Below the pieces are notes generated by a model that searched no databases, had not been told where the DNA came from, and saw nothing but the letters and a program-made list of their open reading frames with translations. DNA of 64,000 bases from Ecdyonurus torrentis (Eukaryota; Arthropoda; Insecta; Ephemeroptera; Heptageniidae): contig OX439133.1 of the NCBI GenBank assembly GCA_949318235.1, positions 4,653,990 through 4,717,989 of the forward strand. Reading direction: 5' to 3'. A program made the translations under genes and the position numbers. This document shows positions 23,641 to 37,485 of the stretch, piece by piece. How positions within the stretch are numbered: position 1 is the stretch's first letter; each line of letters opens with the position of its first letter.

Positions 23641-24223
23641 TATAGGGTGGTTGCATTTATATAAAAGTTGACGCCATATGTGAGCACTAAATAACATTGG
23701 CTGGTATAGGAAAATTATACTTTTTGCCAGTTTAAAAATATTTTTGAGAGCATTAATGCAGGTTGAATTAAGTTTCTGAAAGAGAGAAAAAATGTTAAAA
23801 AAACTAATTTTCTTAAAGACGTAGAACACGTTAAATAAAAAACATGTCTAATGTTCTAACATACCTAAATATCAACGTTGATTTGGCAGGAGTCATTAAT
23901 TTTTAATTTATTTTACATTATAACAAAATGGCAAATGCAGGTTTATGATTTCACAGCTCACTAGTCCACGTGCGTGGAAACCGGCGAGCTGTGACGTCAT
24001 AAACCCGCAACTGCCATTTTGTAAATGGAAAATAAATTAGAAATAAATGACTCCGTCGAAATAAACGTTGATTTAGGTATGTTGGGATATTAGGCATGTT
24101 TTTTGTTCAAGGTGTTCTACGCCTTTATAAAAATAGCACGAGTGTCCTATGCTGAGTAATGTTATTTATTGCTCCATTATGGCGTCGAAGCGTATTCAGT
24201 AGATGTCATGCGCATACACTTTA
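23641..24223 (-). mobile_element. MITE-A copy interrupted by MITE-B
   Basis: TATAGGGTGGTTGCATTTAT begins the copy. It breaks at 23813 and resumes at about 24129 with TCCTATGCTGAGTAATGTTA, ending CATGCGCATACACT. Confidence 0.85.
23813..24128. mobile_element. MITE-B copy 2, nested in MITE-A
   Basis: TAAAGACGTAGAACACG to GGTGTTCTACGCCTTTA, palindromic around CACGTGCGTGG. Confidence 0.85.
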
Positions 24224-25012
24224 TATTGAATTTCATATTAAAAATGTTTACCGTGTTACCTTATGGAAATATAATGTAATCATATGTAGACGTAGTGCTT
24301 CATATTATTACATGGTATTACCATATAAGGTAGTGAAGTAAAATTTTGCCATCGGTAAATGAAGGTAAATTTTACGTAAAAAGGTAATTTTAGGTTGATT
24401 ATAAATGATTTTGAAAACAAAGAAGAAATATTGAAACATCACAATTGTAGCTTGAATATTTTAAACCAGTTGTTTTTAGAAATAATTTTACAACTAAGCA
24501 ATTAATATAGTATGAATATCAAAGAAAGAATTATTATTATATGTAAAACAAGATTAAAGAAAGAACCGTTTCTTTATAGAGCAACAAAAGTTATAAAAAT
24601 TTGAAAAATCAGGACAGCGGTGTCGATTTATTAAATTTTGAATTAATTTTTTGATTTTTTTATCATTGGGAATAAAGTATACAAATCTAGAAATTATGAA
24701 TCGTTCTTTCATTTAAATTTGTAAGAAAATAACGCATTGACTTAACAATTTTTAAATTTTGATTATCGGGACATTTAAAAATAAAATGAATAAAAATTGC
24801 GCTTTTCTATTAGAGCCGTTCATGAAAGAAATTACGCTGCATTATTTATGTATTATTTAAATCATAGCATATAATTATGTAATGCAGCATGTTTATTATG
24901 CTCATAGATAGTGTAATAATTAACTCATTAATTAACTCATTTTCTTCAGCCGAGAAAATTAAGTTGTAAAAGATAAATGTTGATGAATTTTAGGCTAACT
25001 ACTTATTGCATT

Positions 25013-25018
25013 TTTATT
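25013..25018 (-). terminator. Polyadenylation signal of the cuticular protein gene
   Basis: AATAAA on the minus strand about 150 nt after the stop codon at 25167. Confidence 0.5.
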
Positions 25019-25166
25019 TTTGTCCGCAAAAGTAAGAATTTAAAAAGTAGAAATGCAGCAATAATATAGTTGCCGTAAAAATAAATTTTAGAGTAGAATT
25101 CGTAATTGTTTAGAATATTTGAAACAAGAAAGATAGAAAATAATCAACATATTTGTATTTATAAAA

Positions 25167-28149
25167 TTAACCTCCAAATTGGAAAGAGTATCCATCTCCG
25201 AAGGAATGAGGTTTGTTAGGATCTTGAGGTTCATCGTAATCCTCGGTATCATCGTATGATTGATACTGGGGTTGAGACTGAGAGTAAGCGGGACGTGGGT
25301 AGTGTTGTTGTTGTCTAGGGGGTGCTGGGGGGAACACTGCTGGACCTCCGTTCTGATAGTTGAAACCTTGTTGTTGTGAGGGTTGCTGTTGTGGGGCAGG
25401 TTGGTACTGAGGTTGAGGTTGTGCGGCGTGGGGAGCTGCAAGTAAATACAAACAGTTAACATAAGTTAAAGAAATTCTGGTCGTAAAATTCATAATACAT
25501 ATTATGTCCATCAACCCTTCTGTAGCCTCACAAACTGGACTTAAAACACTGTATAATCGGGCAACTGTAAGAATTCATGACGTCATGAATTCTGAGTCTA
25601 CAATAGAAACTATATACCGCGGGTTACCTATACTTTAAAAGGGTGGTTTCATTCATTTTAAAGTCGACACCACTAGTGAGCGCTAAATAACATTGGCCAG
25701 TATAGGAAAATAACTCGTTTTGCCAGTTTAAAAATACTTCGCAATATTTTTGAGAGCATTAATGCTGTTAACATAGGTTGAATTAGTACCTCAAGTATGC
25801 AAGAAAAATGATAATAAAAAAAAGGCTAATTTTCCTAAGAAAATAGCCAAAAAAAACTACATTTGTCTTATGCTGAGCAGTGTTGTTGAGGGACATGAAT
25901 AATACATTCATTGTTCAAAAAGAGCATAAAAAGAGAAATGAAAAGCATTCAGAATGATGTCATGCGTACACACCCTAGTTTTTTTCCCCAGTTTGTGAGA
26001 GTATAAAAAAACACTTTAATTACTCAAATAAAAACAAATAATAATACATAAATAAGAAAAATGAAATAAATAAAAAATAATAATAATAAAAAAAGAAAAA
26101 TGAATAAATAAATAAGGACAAAAGTTATAACTTAATACTTAATACTCTCAATTTTTTTATATTAAAAAAAATTATATTTTTCTATAATAAAATATATTAA
26201 AACATGTATAACTGATGTAACTACTCACCTAATGGTTGCACTGGCTTGGGCAAATGATCTCCCTGGACATGGAAACCATTCTTATCCGCAGTGTAAGTTA
26301 CAGTGATGGTTTTACCATTAGGATCAACATAACTATACGCTCCTCGTCTACTGCCGTCAGGTGCGATCTGTTCTCCCTGCTTAAGACCGTTATCAGCGGC
26401 AAAACTGTACTGGAATGAACCATCGTGCCCGAGGGCTTGCTTGTGGTTCAGGATGACCGAAGGTGGTGGCTTGTTTGCGTCGTGGTACTGACCGTCGTTA
26501 TACTGGCCATCATTGTATTGACCTCTGGCCAGAGCTACCAGCACTAACAGCAAGCCGACCAACTGTGGGAAATAACAACAAAATAGTATTAGTATGCTTT
26601 GCAAGAAATATGATTTTTTTTTCTTCTTCTTCTTCAATAAATTCATTAGACATTGGTAGTTTACACAGTGACATCAAATCAACATAATATTCGTCTCGTG
26701 CATTCTCTTGGTCAATATCAATTATCAATCTCGTAACATCGTCATTTTTTTTTTTTTTTTTAACGAATTATTGTATTGATATAGGGTAAAATAAACTATT
26801 TTATAATAGCAAGATGCAAGATCACTTTTTTTTTCAAGCTCTTTGTCAAAATATTGTTTAAAAAATTATGTCTATTGATGTTGATCACTTTTTATTTAAA
26901 ATTTAATTTAATTGATTGCCTAAGCTCTCTCGTAGTTAAACGCAAGGTCAATATGATATACATTGCGCTGGTCATAGCTGGCACAGACACAAGACTGGTA
27001 TACAAGGAAAGAATAAATTACGTAATTTATGCTACATTTGTCATTAATGATGCTATAGTTAAAACAAAACAGCATAAATTATAATGCTGTACAACATAAT
27101 ATTTATGCTATTTATGTAACATATAGGTATTATGAATTATAGCATAAGTTATGTTGTATTTAAAAAATTATGGTAAAAATGAGCTATAGCATAATTATTA
27201 TACGTATTTATTTAGATCGTGTAGGAGATATTATGCTCAAGTCCAAAGCTGCACCGCATATTGTCTAGACTATAATAAAATAACAACTGTTTTGAAGCTG
27301 ACTATAAGCCATGTCGATCACATCCGCTTCCGTTTCTACTTACTACGCATACGCAGAACGTTGAAATGCAAGTGGGCGTGCGCAAAATCGCTTATAGTCG
27401 GCCTTAAAACAGTTGTTAGTTTGGTATCTGTCCATTAAAGATCCTGGTAATAATTCCTGTGCATAATGTTTCATTATGCACAGTATAGGTATACTACTGT
27501 GTCACAAATTATTGCATATCTCAACATTTTAAATGACATAGATTAGACTGGCAAGAATATTTCTAGTTCGAGCCAGCAAGCAAGCAAAATAAAATACTTG
27601 TTAGTAGCCTTTGCAATAAATATTAGAGAGGAAAATATTAATAGAAAAAAATTGTAATAACTCAACTATATTTTCTTCCTCTCTTTTTGTTTTCTTTTTT
27701 TCTCCCGTTTCCTTTCCTTTACTTTCTTTTAAAAATGAATTTTTAATCAAATTAAAAAAAATTTAAAGGAAAGGAAAGAAGAAAAAAATTACAATTATTA
27801 TTAAAAAATATTGGTATAAAATTTACGACTTTCTTCTTTTTTCCTCACCTTTCTGTTTCTTTTTCTAATTTTATTTTTAAATTGATTCATAAAACTACTG
27901 GTATAAAAATATATCGCATATTGAATTAAATAAACGTAATAATTTTTATTCGATAGGAAATTTTCATTTTAAACGCAATTTATTCAAAACAACTTAATTT
28001 GTGTTAAACTGCAATGAAAACTATGCTCCATACCATATAGTTTAAAATATCACACGTTTCTGTAGCTATAATAATATTAATAATTATTTATGAGATTTAA
28101 ATTTAGCGGCTTTTATGCTTTATTAATATACATGATAACTAAATATTGC

Positions 28150-28186
<37 letters not shown>

Positions 28187-30942
28187 GTTTGTTTAAATTT
28201 AGTTTATGTTTGACAAAAAAAAATTTGAGAATACGTATTTAAATTCTGTATACAAAATATCTAAATTCATTTAGTAAAAAATATATATATATATTAATAA
28301 TAATAATAAAAAAAATCAACGATCAAATCGACGTAACTAAGTTTTAATTAAGGTTGGAAAAAAAGGTGTAATACCTTGACTTGACTTTGATTTACGAAGG
28401 CAAAATGTGAAGTTCAAAGGTAAAATTGAAAATACTTAAAAATTAGAGCAAATGTTCCGAGTTATTGGCAGCTGACAAAATCATATTGGAAAGTTATAGA
28501 AATATGAAATATTTACAAAGTTTTTGCGTATAAAAAGTGACAATTTTATATTTTCCAATTTTCAAATGTATAAATAAATAAAAAAATAATAAATTACGTA
28601 AAAAAGTATAGATATTTTGCGATATTTAACGAAGCGTTGACCAAGCTATAGAGAAAGCACAGATGTTCATTCGTGCATTATTTCACATGCACTTTCTCCT
28701 CCCACCTGCACTTGAGGGATAAAAATTACATAAGAAACATAAGAGTTAGTGACGCGTCACCGTGATCAGTGCAAAGTCACTAGTGATCAGTTTTACATTG
28801 CCTCACGTGCTTCTATTTATTTATTTATTTATTAGTTTTTTCATTCATTTTTAAAGAAACCATTTTTTATGAATGAGAAAACAGTGTTATAGGCTACATT
28901 AGATTTAAACAAAACTAATACTGAGCATTGCATCAAATACATTTAAATTTATTCATCCAAAAAAAATTATAGGGTGCTTACTTTCATAGAAAAGTCTACG
29001 CACTATAAACTTTTTTTTTTTTTTTTTTTTTTGAGTCATTTATTTATTATATTAATATTTCAACTGATATATATTTTTTTTTTATAATTTTTTTTTCACT
29101 GGAAAAATACGTGTAAAATAGTGCAATATTTATGTTAAATTGTGGCAAATGCAGTAGCTTACATCGTGAGTTCAGAGGTATAATTATATATTTAAAAAAA
29201 ATCATCATAATCATATATAGCAGTATTTAAATTTAAATGCCATTTTTGTTTTTGTTTTTTAATTTTTTACCGGTTGAAATTAATTGAAATTGAGAATATA
29301 TTTTAAACACTATATAAATATCTAAAGCGATAAATTTAAAAAAAAACTAGCTGATTTATAAAGATCGTATAAACATTAACATAAATTAAGTCTAAAAAAA
29401 TATAAAAAAAAATTTTTTTCTTCAATAATTTGTCTTTCAGTTGTAAAGGTAAAATAATAAATAAATAAGCTAATAACTAATAACATTTTTGCAGTTAAAG
29501 GATCACTTGCAATAAACGAACTTTTTAAAATAATTTGAAATATTCTTAATGCATTTCTTATGGAAAAATCGTTTTCACCTGCACGTTCCAACAATTAAAA
29601 ACACTTTATTGCAAGTGGTCTATTCTAACATAACTGCAAGAAGAAGAAAAAAAAAGCATAACTTTTTTTAATCGATAAACACGTGAAATGCGAATATTTG
29701 AGTAGATAATAAAATAAATAAATTCTATTTACTTGCATGCATTTAAATTTTAGAAACAGATCGAACTTCCCGTTTATTCGGTTTCCCGTCCATATATACA
29801 ACGATGTTATAAAATTTAACATACAATCCTTTTTTTTTCTTGTAATTTAAAAAAAACTAATAATAATAATACTAAACATAAAAATGAAATGCAAAAAAAA
29901 AAAAAAAATTAAGAACAATTAAATTTGTTTCATTTCTTTTCTGTGAAAATTTACTTTAGTATCTTCAAAGAAAAAATATATATATTTTCTTTTCTTTTCC
30001 AAGGAAACTGCTGAACTGAATCCGGAGAAATTTAAATAAGAGTTACTAAATATAGGTAAAATTTTCAATGTTTTAAAATGGTTAAAAAATTTATTTTTAA
30101 TCGTTGATTAAACTCGTTATTTTCCACTATATCTTATGACTAAAAGTGGCTGAAGTGTGATACTGATTTATGTTTTGACGATATGGATTGATTAAAAACC
30201 CGTGATTTTTTTTCAATAATTCTCGACTAAACGTAACCGAAGTGTGATACAGATTTTTATTTTGACAATATAGATTCATGATTAAACCCGTGATTTTTCC
30301 AATAAGCTCCGACTTAAAGTGGCTGAAGTGTGATCGATTAATAAAATTTGATGAAACTCGTGATTTTTTTAATATAAATACTCCACAAAAAGTGTCTGAA
30401 ACGTGATATTGATTGATATATTGACGATTTTCCCGTGATTTATCCACAAAAAAAATTCCCGACTAAAATTGGCTGAAGTGTCATCGATTGAAATATATTG
30501 TCCAATAAATCCTCCACTAAAAGTATAACTGAAACGTGACATTGATTGATATTTTGACGATTTTCCCGTGATTTAAAAAATAAATAAATAAATTCCGACT
30601 AAAAGTGACTGAAGTGTGATCGATTGATAATGATTAAACCCTCGATTTTTCCAATAAATCCTCCCGTAAAAGTAACTGAAACGTGACATTTGTTGATATC
30701 TTGATGATTTTCCCGTACCATGATTTATTCAAAAAATAAATCCCGACTAAAAGTGGCTAAAGTGTGATCGATTGATATATAACCCGCAATTTTTCCAATA
30801 AATCCACCACTAAACTGAAACGTGATATTGATTGATATTTTGACGATTTTCCCGTGATTTTTCCACTATAAAACCTTACCAAAAGTGCACGGTGCTATTA
30901 ATTGATATAGATTGATTAATTGGTACTTACAGAGATATCCAT
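25167..30942 (-). CDS. RR-1 type cuticular protein (chitin_bind_4), 3 exons
   Basis: Exons 30942-30931 (MDIS), 26562-26229 and 25435-25167 give 204 residues with matching phases (0, then 1). The signal peptide is split by intron 1: MDIS plus LVGLLLVLVALARG. The mature protein starts with QYNDG repeats, then a Rebers-Riddiford domain (about residues 45-105): GSFQYSFAADNG, GAYSYVDPNGKTITVTYTAD and KNGFHVQGDHLP. This form is RR-1, the type linked to soft or flexible cuticle, and binds chitin in the extracellular cuticle. Exon 3 encodes a Gln/Pro/Tyr-rich tail (QPQPQYQPAPQQQ, then QYQSYDD) ending FSFQFGG-like at GYSFQFGG. The tiny first exon with a split signal peptide and a long first intron (4.4 kb) is the standard layout of insect cuticle genes. 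Intron 1 holds MITEs and a minisatellite; intron 2 is mostly a MITE-A copy. Confidence 0.94.
25638..25978 (-). mobile_element. MITE-A copy in cuticle gene intron 2
   Basis: AGGGTGGTTTCATTCATTTT to CATGCGTACACACCCTAG. It has an extra ACATGAATAATACATTCATT segment beside the GAGCAGTGTTGT landmark. Confidence 0.85.
26930..27240. mobile_element. AT-rich MITE-T copy in cuticle gene intron 1
   Basis: The family motif AAATTACGTAATTTATGCT with repeated TAGCATAAATTATG recurs, in either strand, near 33530-33725, 36190-36370, 40035-40220, 43005-43310 and 47360-47455. Boundaries are unclear because of the AT-rich background. Confidence 0.5.
27281..27420. mobile_element. MITE-J copy 2 in cuticle gene intron 1
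   Basis: AACAACTGTTTTGAAGCTGA to CTTAAAACAGTTGTTAG, with TCACATCCGCTTCCGTTTCT shared with copy 1. Confidence 0.8.
28150..29480. other. Interior of cuticle gene intron 1
   Basis: Poly-T (28150-28184) and AT-rich sequence. No repeats shared with other parts of the window and no coding signal seen. Confidence 0.5.
29493..29628. mobile_element. MITE-S copy 1 in cuticle gene intron 1
   Basis: GGATCACTTGCAATAAACGA to TTATTGCAAGTGGTCTATT, inverted ends. Copies or ends recur at 49838 and 59247, both beside ATTC arrays. Confidence 0.7.
30130..30890. repeat. Minisatellite in cuticle gene intron 1
   Basis: Seven or so degenerate units of roughly 100-120 bp, each with AAAGTGGCTGAAGTGTGAT, ATTGATATTTTGACGATTTT and CCCGTGATTTTTCCA blocks. 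The array ends about 40 bp from exon 1. Confidence 0.85.
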
Positions 30943-30996
30943 GTTGTTATTACAAAGCTGAGATGTGAAGTGATTCTACTTGCTCAGATCATGCAC

Positions 30997-31003
30997 ATTT
31001 ATA
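30997..31003 (-). promoter_or_regulatory. TATA box of the cuticular protein gene
   Basis: TATAAAT on the minus strand, 55 nt upstream of the ATG at 30942, leaving a short 5'UTR of about 30 nt. This compact layout is common for cuticle genes. Confidence 0.6.
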
Positions 31004-31386
31004 GCAAGCCCATAAGCTTCACTGAACTCTACTCCAAGTCAGAGAGAGAGAGGGAACAAAGGTAAGGAGGGAGGGGCAAAGAAAGCGAAGAAATTTTCAT
31101 ATATATCCGAATTATACTATACAAACTTCCGTGTAAACATATCTATCTCACACTTTACTTACTTTTACGTTTTTTTATATGTCTTCTTAATATGCGTGAA
31201 ATTGCTACAATATATCCTGTCTTTTTAGCGTCTGTACTCTGTAGGCTTGCTGCATGGCTTTTGTGTTTATAGCAATGATTTTTACCTTTTTTTTTTTTTT
31301 TTTTTTTTTAAACAAAAGTTGTGTGATTGGGTTTACTGAATACGTGCCGCAGTTTGTCTTCCTTCTTCTTTAGCTTCTTTTCTCAT

Positions 31387-31387
31387 C

Positions 31388-31424
<37 letters not shown>

Positions 31425-31613
31425 TTTTTTTTTCTTTTCTTTTCTTTTCTTTTCTTTTCTTTTCTTTTCTTTTCTTTTCTTTTCTTTTCTTTTCTTTTCT
31501 TTTCTTTTCTTTTCTTTTCTTTTCTTTTCTTTTCTTTTCTTTTCTTTTCTTTTCTTTTCTTTTCTTTTCTTTTCTTTTCTTTTCTTTTCTTTTCTTTCCT
31601 TTCCTTTCCTTTC
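31387..31613. repeat. (TTTTC)n pentanucleotide array
   Basis: About 200 bp of TTTTC units with a pure poly-T interruption near 31409-31432. Open frames across it are an artefact of the repeat. Confidence 0.95.
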
Positions 31614-31619
31614 CCTCAC

Positions 31620-32299
31620 AAAGTTGCATGTTATATGAATGAAAACGAGGGATTTTTTTTTTTTTTTTTTTTTTTGTATATTCGCAAATACAGTATGTGG
31701 TGTGTGTACTATGTATGTTACGCTATTTTATATGGCAAGTTCTATATTACATCAGTAATATTAATTCTATAATATTATTATTCTGCATTATACAGTTCAC
31801 ATGAATAAATTTTAAACTTCTCGCTCTTTCTCTCTCTTATCACTATTTTTGATCTTTTGAAATACTTATTACAAACCAAAGAAATTTTTACTATGTTTCC
31901 AACGTAATTATTTCTGACCATGAACTAAAGGGATGGTCATTATTTTGACTGATGCCTCAAGAGCTGAAGTCACGTCTAGGTCATGAACTTTATGTCCAAG
32001 TGATGACCTTGAGAGTGACCCAAGACCTGGGTAGGTCAAATACAGTATATATAATGAACTACTCTTAAGAAACGGTAAAAAAAAATATATATTAACAAAA
32101 AAGTAATATTACTTTTTCAACGATAAAATATTTCAGTCATACGAATATTATTTCTAATTATTGGTCAAGTTTATCAGAGCTTATTGCGTTGATATCGTGT
32201 TTTAATTTATATATTTAAAGAATTTAAAGTATTTAGAGAGAGAGAGAGAGAGAGAGAGATAAAAAAGAAGAAGAAATTTTAACATTAAAAAGAACTTTT

Positions 32300-32346
<47 letters not shown>

Positions 32347-33154
32347 TTCATTTATTTTTTTTTTTTTTTTTGTGATATTGTAATATTATCGTGTTACACC
32401 AATTTAGCATCAATCCAATCATTTGTTTCGTTTATCTTAATTAGTTCATACATTGATTCCATGACAAAAAAAAATTGCTCTAGTTTAAGGGGTAAATTAT
32501 AGCTTTATAGCGGCAAAATATATTTTTGTCTAATACTTTTATTTTAAAATCAGGGATCGAAACCAGTTCTTTTCTTTTCGATTTCAAGAATATTTACAAC
32601 AAATTTACATAAATAAATTTTTTACAGATGATCAATGTAATATAGTGAAGTTAATAAATATTAAATTTTATTTCTATAACTTGATTAGAATTCGAGAAAA
32701 GAGGGTGCATCAGGTTGAAATAACTTCTCACTTGTTCTGACAATGCTCTAATGTATTTATAAAGTATATTAATTATGTATGCTTATAAAGCGCAATAAAA
32801 AAAAAAAAAGAAAAAATCGGAAGTATAAGATTATAATATGATTAAATTAGAGATTTCTAATTTTTCTATTCGCTCACACCCATACACTTATATTATGAAA
32901 TATCTAATTAGTTCTTATATCCTAATTAATCACTGTTTATAAAATTAGATACATTAAAATGTAATTTACACACATATAATGATGATGCGGGACCCGCGAG
33001 CTCGCTACAATATATAATGACTCCCTAAAATATTGCAGCACGTTTTGTGTGTGATTTGTGGTATACGAGAATTAACACATTGCACGCTTTAATTTTGCGG
33101 TGCGAAATTAATTTTTATTATAAGCTAAGCATCACGGTGGTTAGGAAAAGTGGT

Positions 33155-33196
<42 letters not shown>

Positions 33197-33200
33197 CAGA
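31620..33200. other. Intergenic stretch upstream of the cuticle gene
   Basis: Contains an AGGTCA-type fragment (about 31955-32045), (AG)n at 32236-32260, (TTTA)n at 32300-32346 and a degenerate inverted SINE tail (about 32370-32420). No gene seen. Confidence 0.5.
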
Positions 33201-33210
33201 GAAAAACGTA

Positions 33211-33528
33211 AGCATTTATAATCACAAAACACTTGATGGGATTTACATAAATAACTTTAGTTTGTCTCAAAACCCAACTGTAGCTCCGTAGCAGTGATCA
33301 GAATTTTCGATTTATGCAACCCGCACAACATTTTCATACTAATTTTTGCATGTTTCTGACGTCATAAACATGAATAGTCACGGAAATTGCATACTTTACA
33401 GTATTTTCACGCTCTCTCGTAGGGCTACATTAACATTCTGGTAAAAATTATCATCAGTTTTGAAGATCCCATTTCGTGTTTATTCATTAAAAAGCACATG
33501 TTGTTTTATGTGGTCTATGCCTTTGATG
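33211..33528. mobile_element. MITE-E copy 1
   Basis: ATAATCACAAAACACTTGAT to TTTTATGTGGTCTATGCCTT, nearly identical to 50520-50833. Confidence 0.85.
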
Positions 33529-33790
33529 TATATTTTTGGAAGAACTCGCACTTACAAAATATCAATAATTTTAGCTCCACTTCAGCAGAATTCATTAACA
33601 ATAATACAATTTATGCTACCAAATAACAGTTATGTTTTACATTATAGCAAATTTATGCAATATTTAAATTCTAATCCTTATGAATTATTGATATTAATTC
33701 AGCATAAATTACGTAATTTATTTTAAATGGGTAAAAAAAAAATAGATAAATTTTCTAACGAGCGAAATCATGCTTTCTTATTTGTTTATT

Positions 33791-33901
<111 letters not shown>

Positions 33902-34274
33902 TGTGAAAATTGTTATATATTTTTTATGTTGTATATATGAATAAAGTATACGTATATTTTGTTTGCTTGTTTTATTGCTTTTTTTTTAAAAAAAAAATCA
34001 TTTCTTGCTTTGATTAAGTGTTGTATCTTTAGAAGGCTCTTATAAATGGTTTTATTTATAGCAAATAAATACTACACAAACATTATACATAGTCAAAATA
34101 GGTTGCTCAACAGGAGATCAAAAAAGGCAAAGCCCATACAAAATTTGATATCCAAATAAACAATGTAAAAAAATAGGTTAATACACATAAAAAAAGGGAA
34201 AAATAAAACAGAAACTAGATACTATAGTTTTGAACTTAGAAGAAAGCAAGTTTCTGACGCTAGTCTCCAACTTA

Positions 34275-34640
<366 letters not shown>

Positions 34641-35250
34641 TTTTCATAATTTTAAAAATTATTAAAAATAACAGAAATTGTGCTCATCAGATCATAGTGG
34701 AGAAAAATATTGAAATTGATATGCATGAGCTAATGGGAGTAAAATTTAGATTTTTTTTCTTTCTTTTTTTTCTTCTTTTTTTTAACATAGTTCTTATTGT
34801 GAAGAAAACAACTTAATTTTGTATTTTATATTGCAAAGTATTACTCGAAACACCGCAATAATAATTGTGATATTATTAACGCAATACAAGGAAGGTAAAG
34901 AGACAAGCTTATTACAGTTAAATATTTTTAGATTGCTCTACGTACTGTACAAATTTATAAATTAATATCTAGATTATTTAAATGCAAAATAATTTTTTAT
35001 TACTTTTTTATTTCGAGACTTAAAAAGAAAGCAGCAGCAACAACATTTTTATTTAAATTTAGATTTTAACATTATGTTTCCAATCGTTAAGTCAAATAAT
35101 TGCAACACTAAAAATAACAAAATAATAATATTAAAAAAAAAAAAAAAGCATATTGATTTACAATATTGCACTGAGAAAATATAACATGCATGTGGGTCAA
35201 TTTTACTATCAAATATTTAAGAGAAATAAAAATATGCACATAACTATGTT

Positions 35251-35540
35251 ATATAGGGTGTATACATTCATGTTGGATAACTCAATAACATGGGTGGCAT
35301 AGGAAAATAACTCATTTCACTAGTTTAAAAACACTAAGTAATATTTTTGAGAGCATTGATGTTGTAAATATGTTGAATTAGTATCTCAAGTATGTGAGAA
35401 AAATAACAATACAAAAAAATGAACTGATTTCTCAAAGAAAATTGGCTTAACGAAGTTTGTTCTATGCTCAGCAATGTTATTCACTACTCCAGTATGGCCT
35501 CCAAGCGTAATAAATATGACGTCACGCAGATACACCCTAG
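35251..35540 (-). mobile_element. MITE-A copy, left end shortened
   Basis: TATAGGGTGTATACATTCAT then directly GTTGGATAACTCAATAACAT: the AAAGTCGAC block is missing. Right end CACGCAGATACACCCTA. Confidence 0.85.
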
Positions 35541-35828
35541 CAATGTTACTTTCCACTATACTAAAGAAGTAAAGCTCCCCTGTAGAAGGTCACTATATTT
35601 TAAACAATACAGGTAAAGCAGACATCCAACAGCAAGAAACATAATATCATTTTATGCAAAAGTACAGTATTTTTTACTAAAAATTTGATTTGAGGAAATA
35701 AAATGTATTAAATGGAGTTTTGCGTCAATTGGAATCTCCATCTGATCGCATTGTATGGCCATATGACAATAAAATGCAATTTTTATGAAAGAGACTGTAT
35801 AAGTGAATAACCATGTTGTACTGCAAAA

Positions 35829-36120
35829 ATTCATTCATTCATTCATTCATTCATTCATTCATTCATTCATTCATTCATTCATTCATTCATTCATTCATTC
35901 ATTCATTCATTCATTCATTCATTCATTCATTCATTCATTCATTCATTCATTCATTCATTCATTCATTCATTCATTCATTCATTCATTCATTCATTCATTC
36001 ATTCATTCATTCATTCATTCATTCATTCATTCATTCATTCATTCATTCATTCATTCATTCATTCATTCATTCATTCATTCATTCATTCATTCATTCATTC
36101 ATTCATTCATTCATTCATTC
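35829..36120. repeat. (ATTC)n tetranucleotide array
   Basis: About 73 pure units. The long Ser-Phe-Ile-His open frames are translations of the repeat. Confidence 0.97.
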
Positions 36121-36613
36121 AAACAATCATTAATTCAAAATAGTGCTAACAATTAAAATGAGCATAAAAGGAACCATAAAAAAGCATTACACGAAAAAAG
36201 TTAACGTATATTATGCTGCATTTATGTCATCATAGCATAAATTATGCTAAATTAGAAGAGCATAAATAAGTATGCTATACAACATAGTTATTTTGCAGTA
36301 TAGCATGCATTTTTCTGTATGGAATTATTTTGGACTGAAAACGAGCCAGCATAATTATTACATATTTAGTTCTGTCCGTGTGTTTATTCTTATATGTTAT
36401 TTTTAATTGTTTCTTTTATATTTTATTTATTTACGTCTTTTTATTGGGCGAAATCAGGCCACAGTCCTCTAAATTTAACCCAACTGTTTAACAGTACAGT
36501 CATCAGTTACAAACTTAATGCAAATTCTAATAATCATAATGTCATAAAAGTTTAAATAAATTTAATTTTAAATATTGTGTAATAGTCACAGAACATAATA
36601 AAATCTTTGATCC

Positions 36614-36912
36614 TATAGACCCCTTGCACATCCTTGCGCTTTTTCGCCATGTTTGTGGTGCCTAATGCATTGTCCAGCATAGGGGAAACATCATTTCTCC
36701 TAATTTTTCACATAAAAAGAGTTTAGTTCAACTGAACGAATTTTTCTCATATTCCTGTAGCTTATTAAGAGCTATAGAAATAAGGCTTTGATTGAGGTTT
36801 GGAGCTTCTTTTGCTATTAAAAAAAATAAAAATGACGTTTTTCCTATGCTGGTCTATGTATTCCTGACCAACGAAATCGCGTTTCTTAAATATGAGTGTA
36901 ACCGGTCTATAT
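36614..36912 (+). mobile_element. MITE-C copy 2
   Basis: TATAGACCCCTTGCACATCC to GTGTAACCGGTCTATA. Confidence 0.85.
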
Positions 36913-37485
36913 AAATAATATTAAAAAAAATCTGACTTTGAGACATGAAATATATTTCTATATTAAAATATTTATTTTTTTTTTTTACCGTGTAATAAAT
37001 ACACTGGAGATAGGACGAGAGATTGCTATTGAATATTTTTTGTTGTTAATATTTAAATATTTTTCATGCCTCACTAACTTATTGGTATGAAATTTAATAC
37101 ATTTTTTTTATCGATAATTCTCCAAAGTTACTTTCGCTGTGTTAGATCGTAATCTATAAATATATGTAACAATATTGTTTTCAGTTGTACGCCCAAAATA
37201 ATTGTGAATTGAATTAACAAATCAGTTTGTTTCGAGTATGTGTTCATGTAAGCGTAATAGAAAATAATATATTTTAATTTACTTAATTTATATTTTATTT
37301 ATAACTTATTTCTCTCAATTATATATAAACAATAGTTAAAAATTGATAATGTTTATAAGTCCTAAGGTTTTCATTTTTATAAATAATTCAATTTGTATGG
37401 CGCATATTGCTTGTTTGTTTTTATTAAATTAATTATATGCTTGATTTATCAATTAATGTTCATTCGTTCGTTGGTTGGTTCATTC

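Noticed and set aside
25088..25462. 124-codon minus-strand frame overlapping cuticle exon 3
   Set aside because: Alternative frame of the Gln/Pro-rich exon; the spliced RR-1 frame is the coding one.
31327..31638. Phe/Leu/Ser or Lys/Glu/Arg repeat open frames
   Set aside because: Produced by the TTTTC array.
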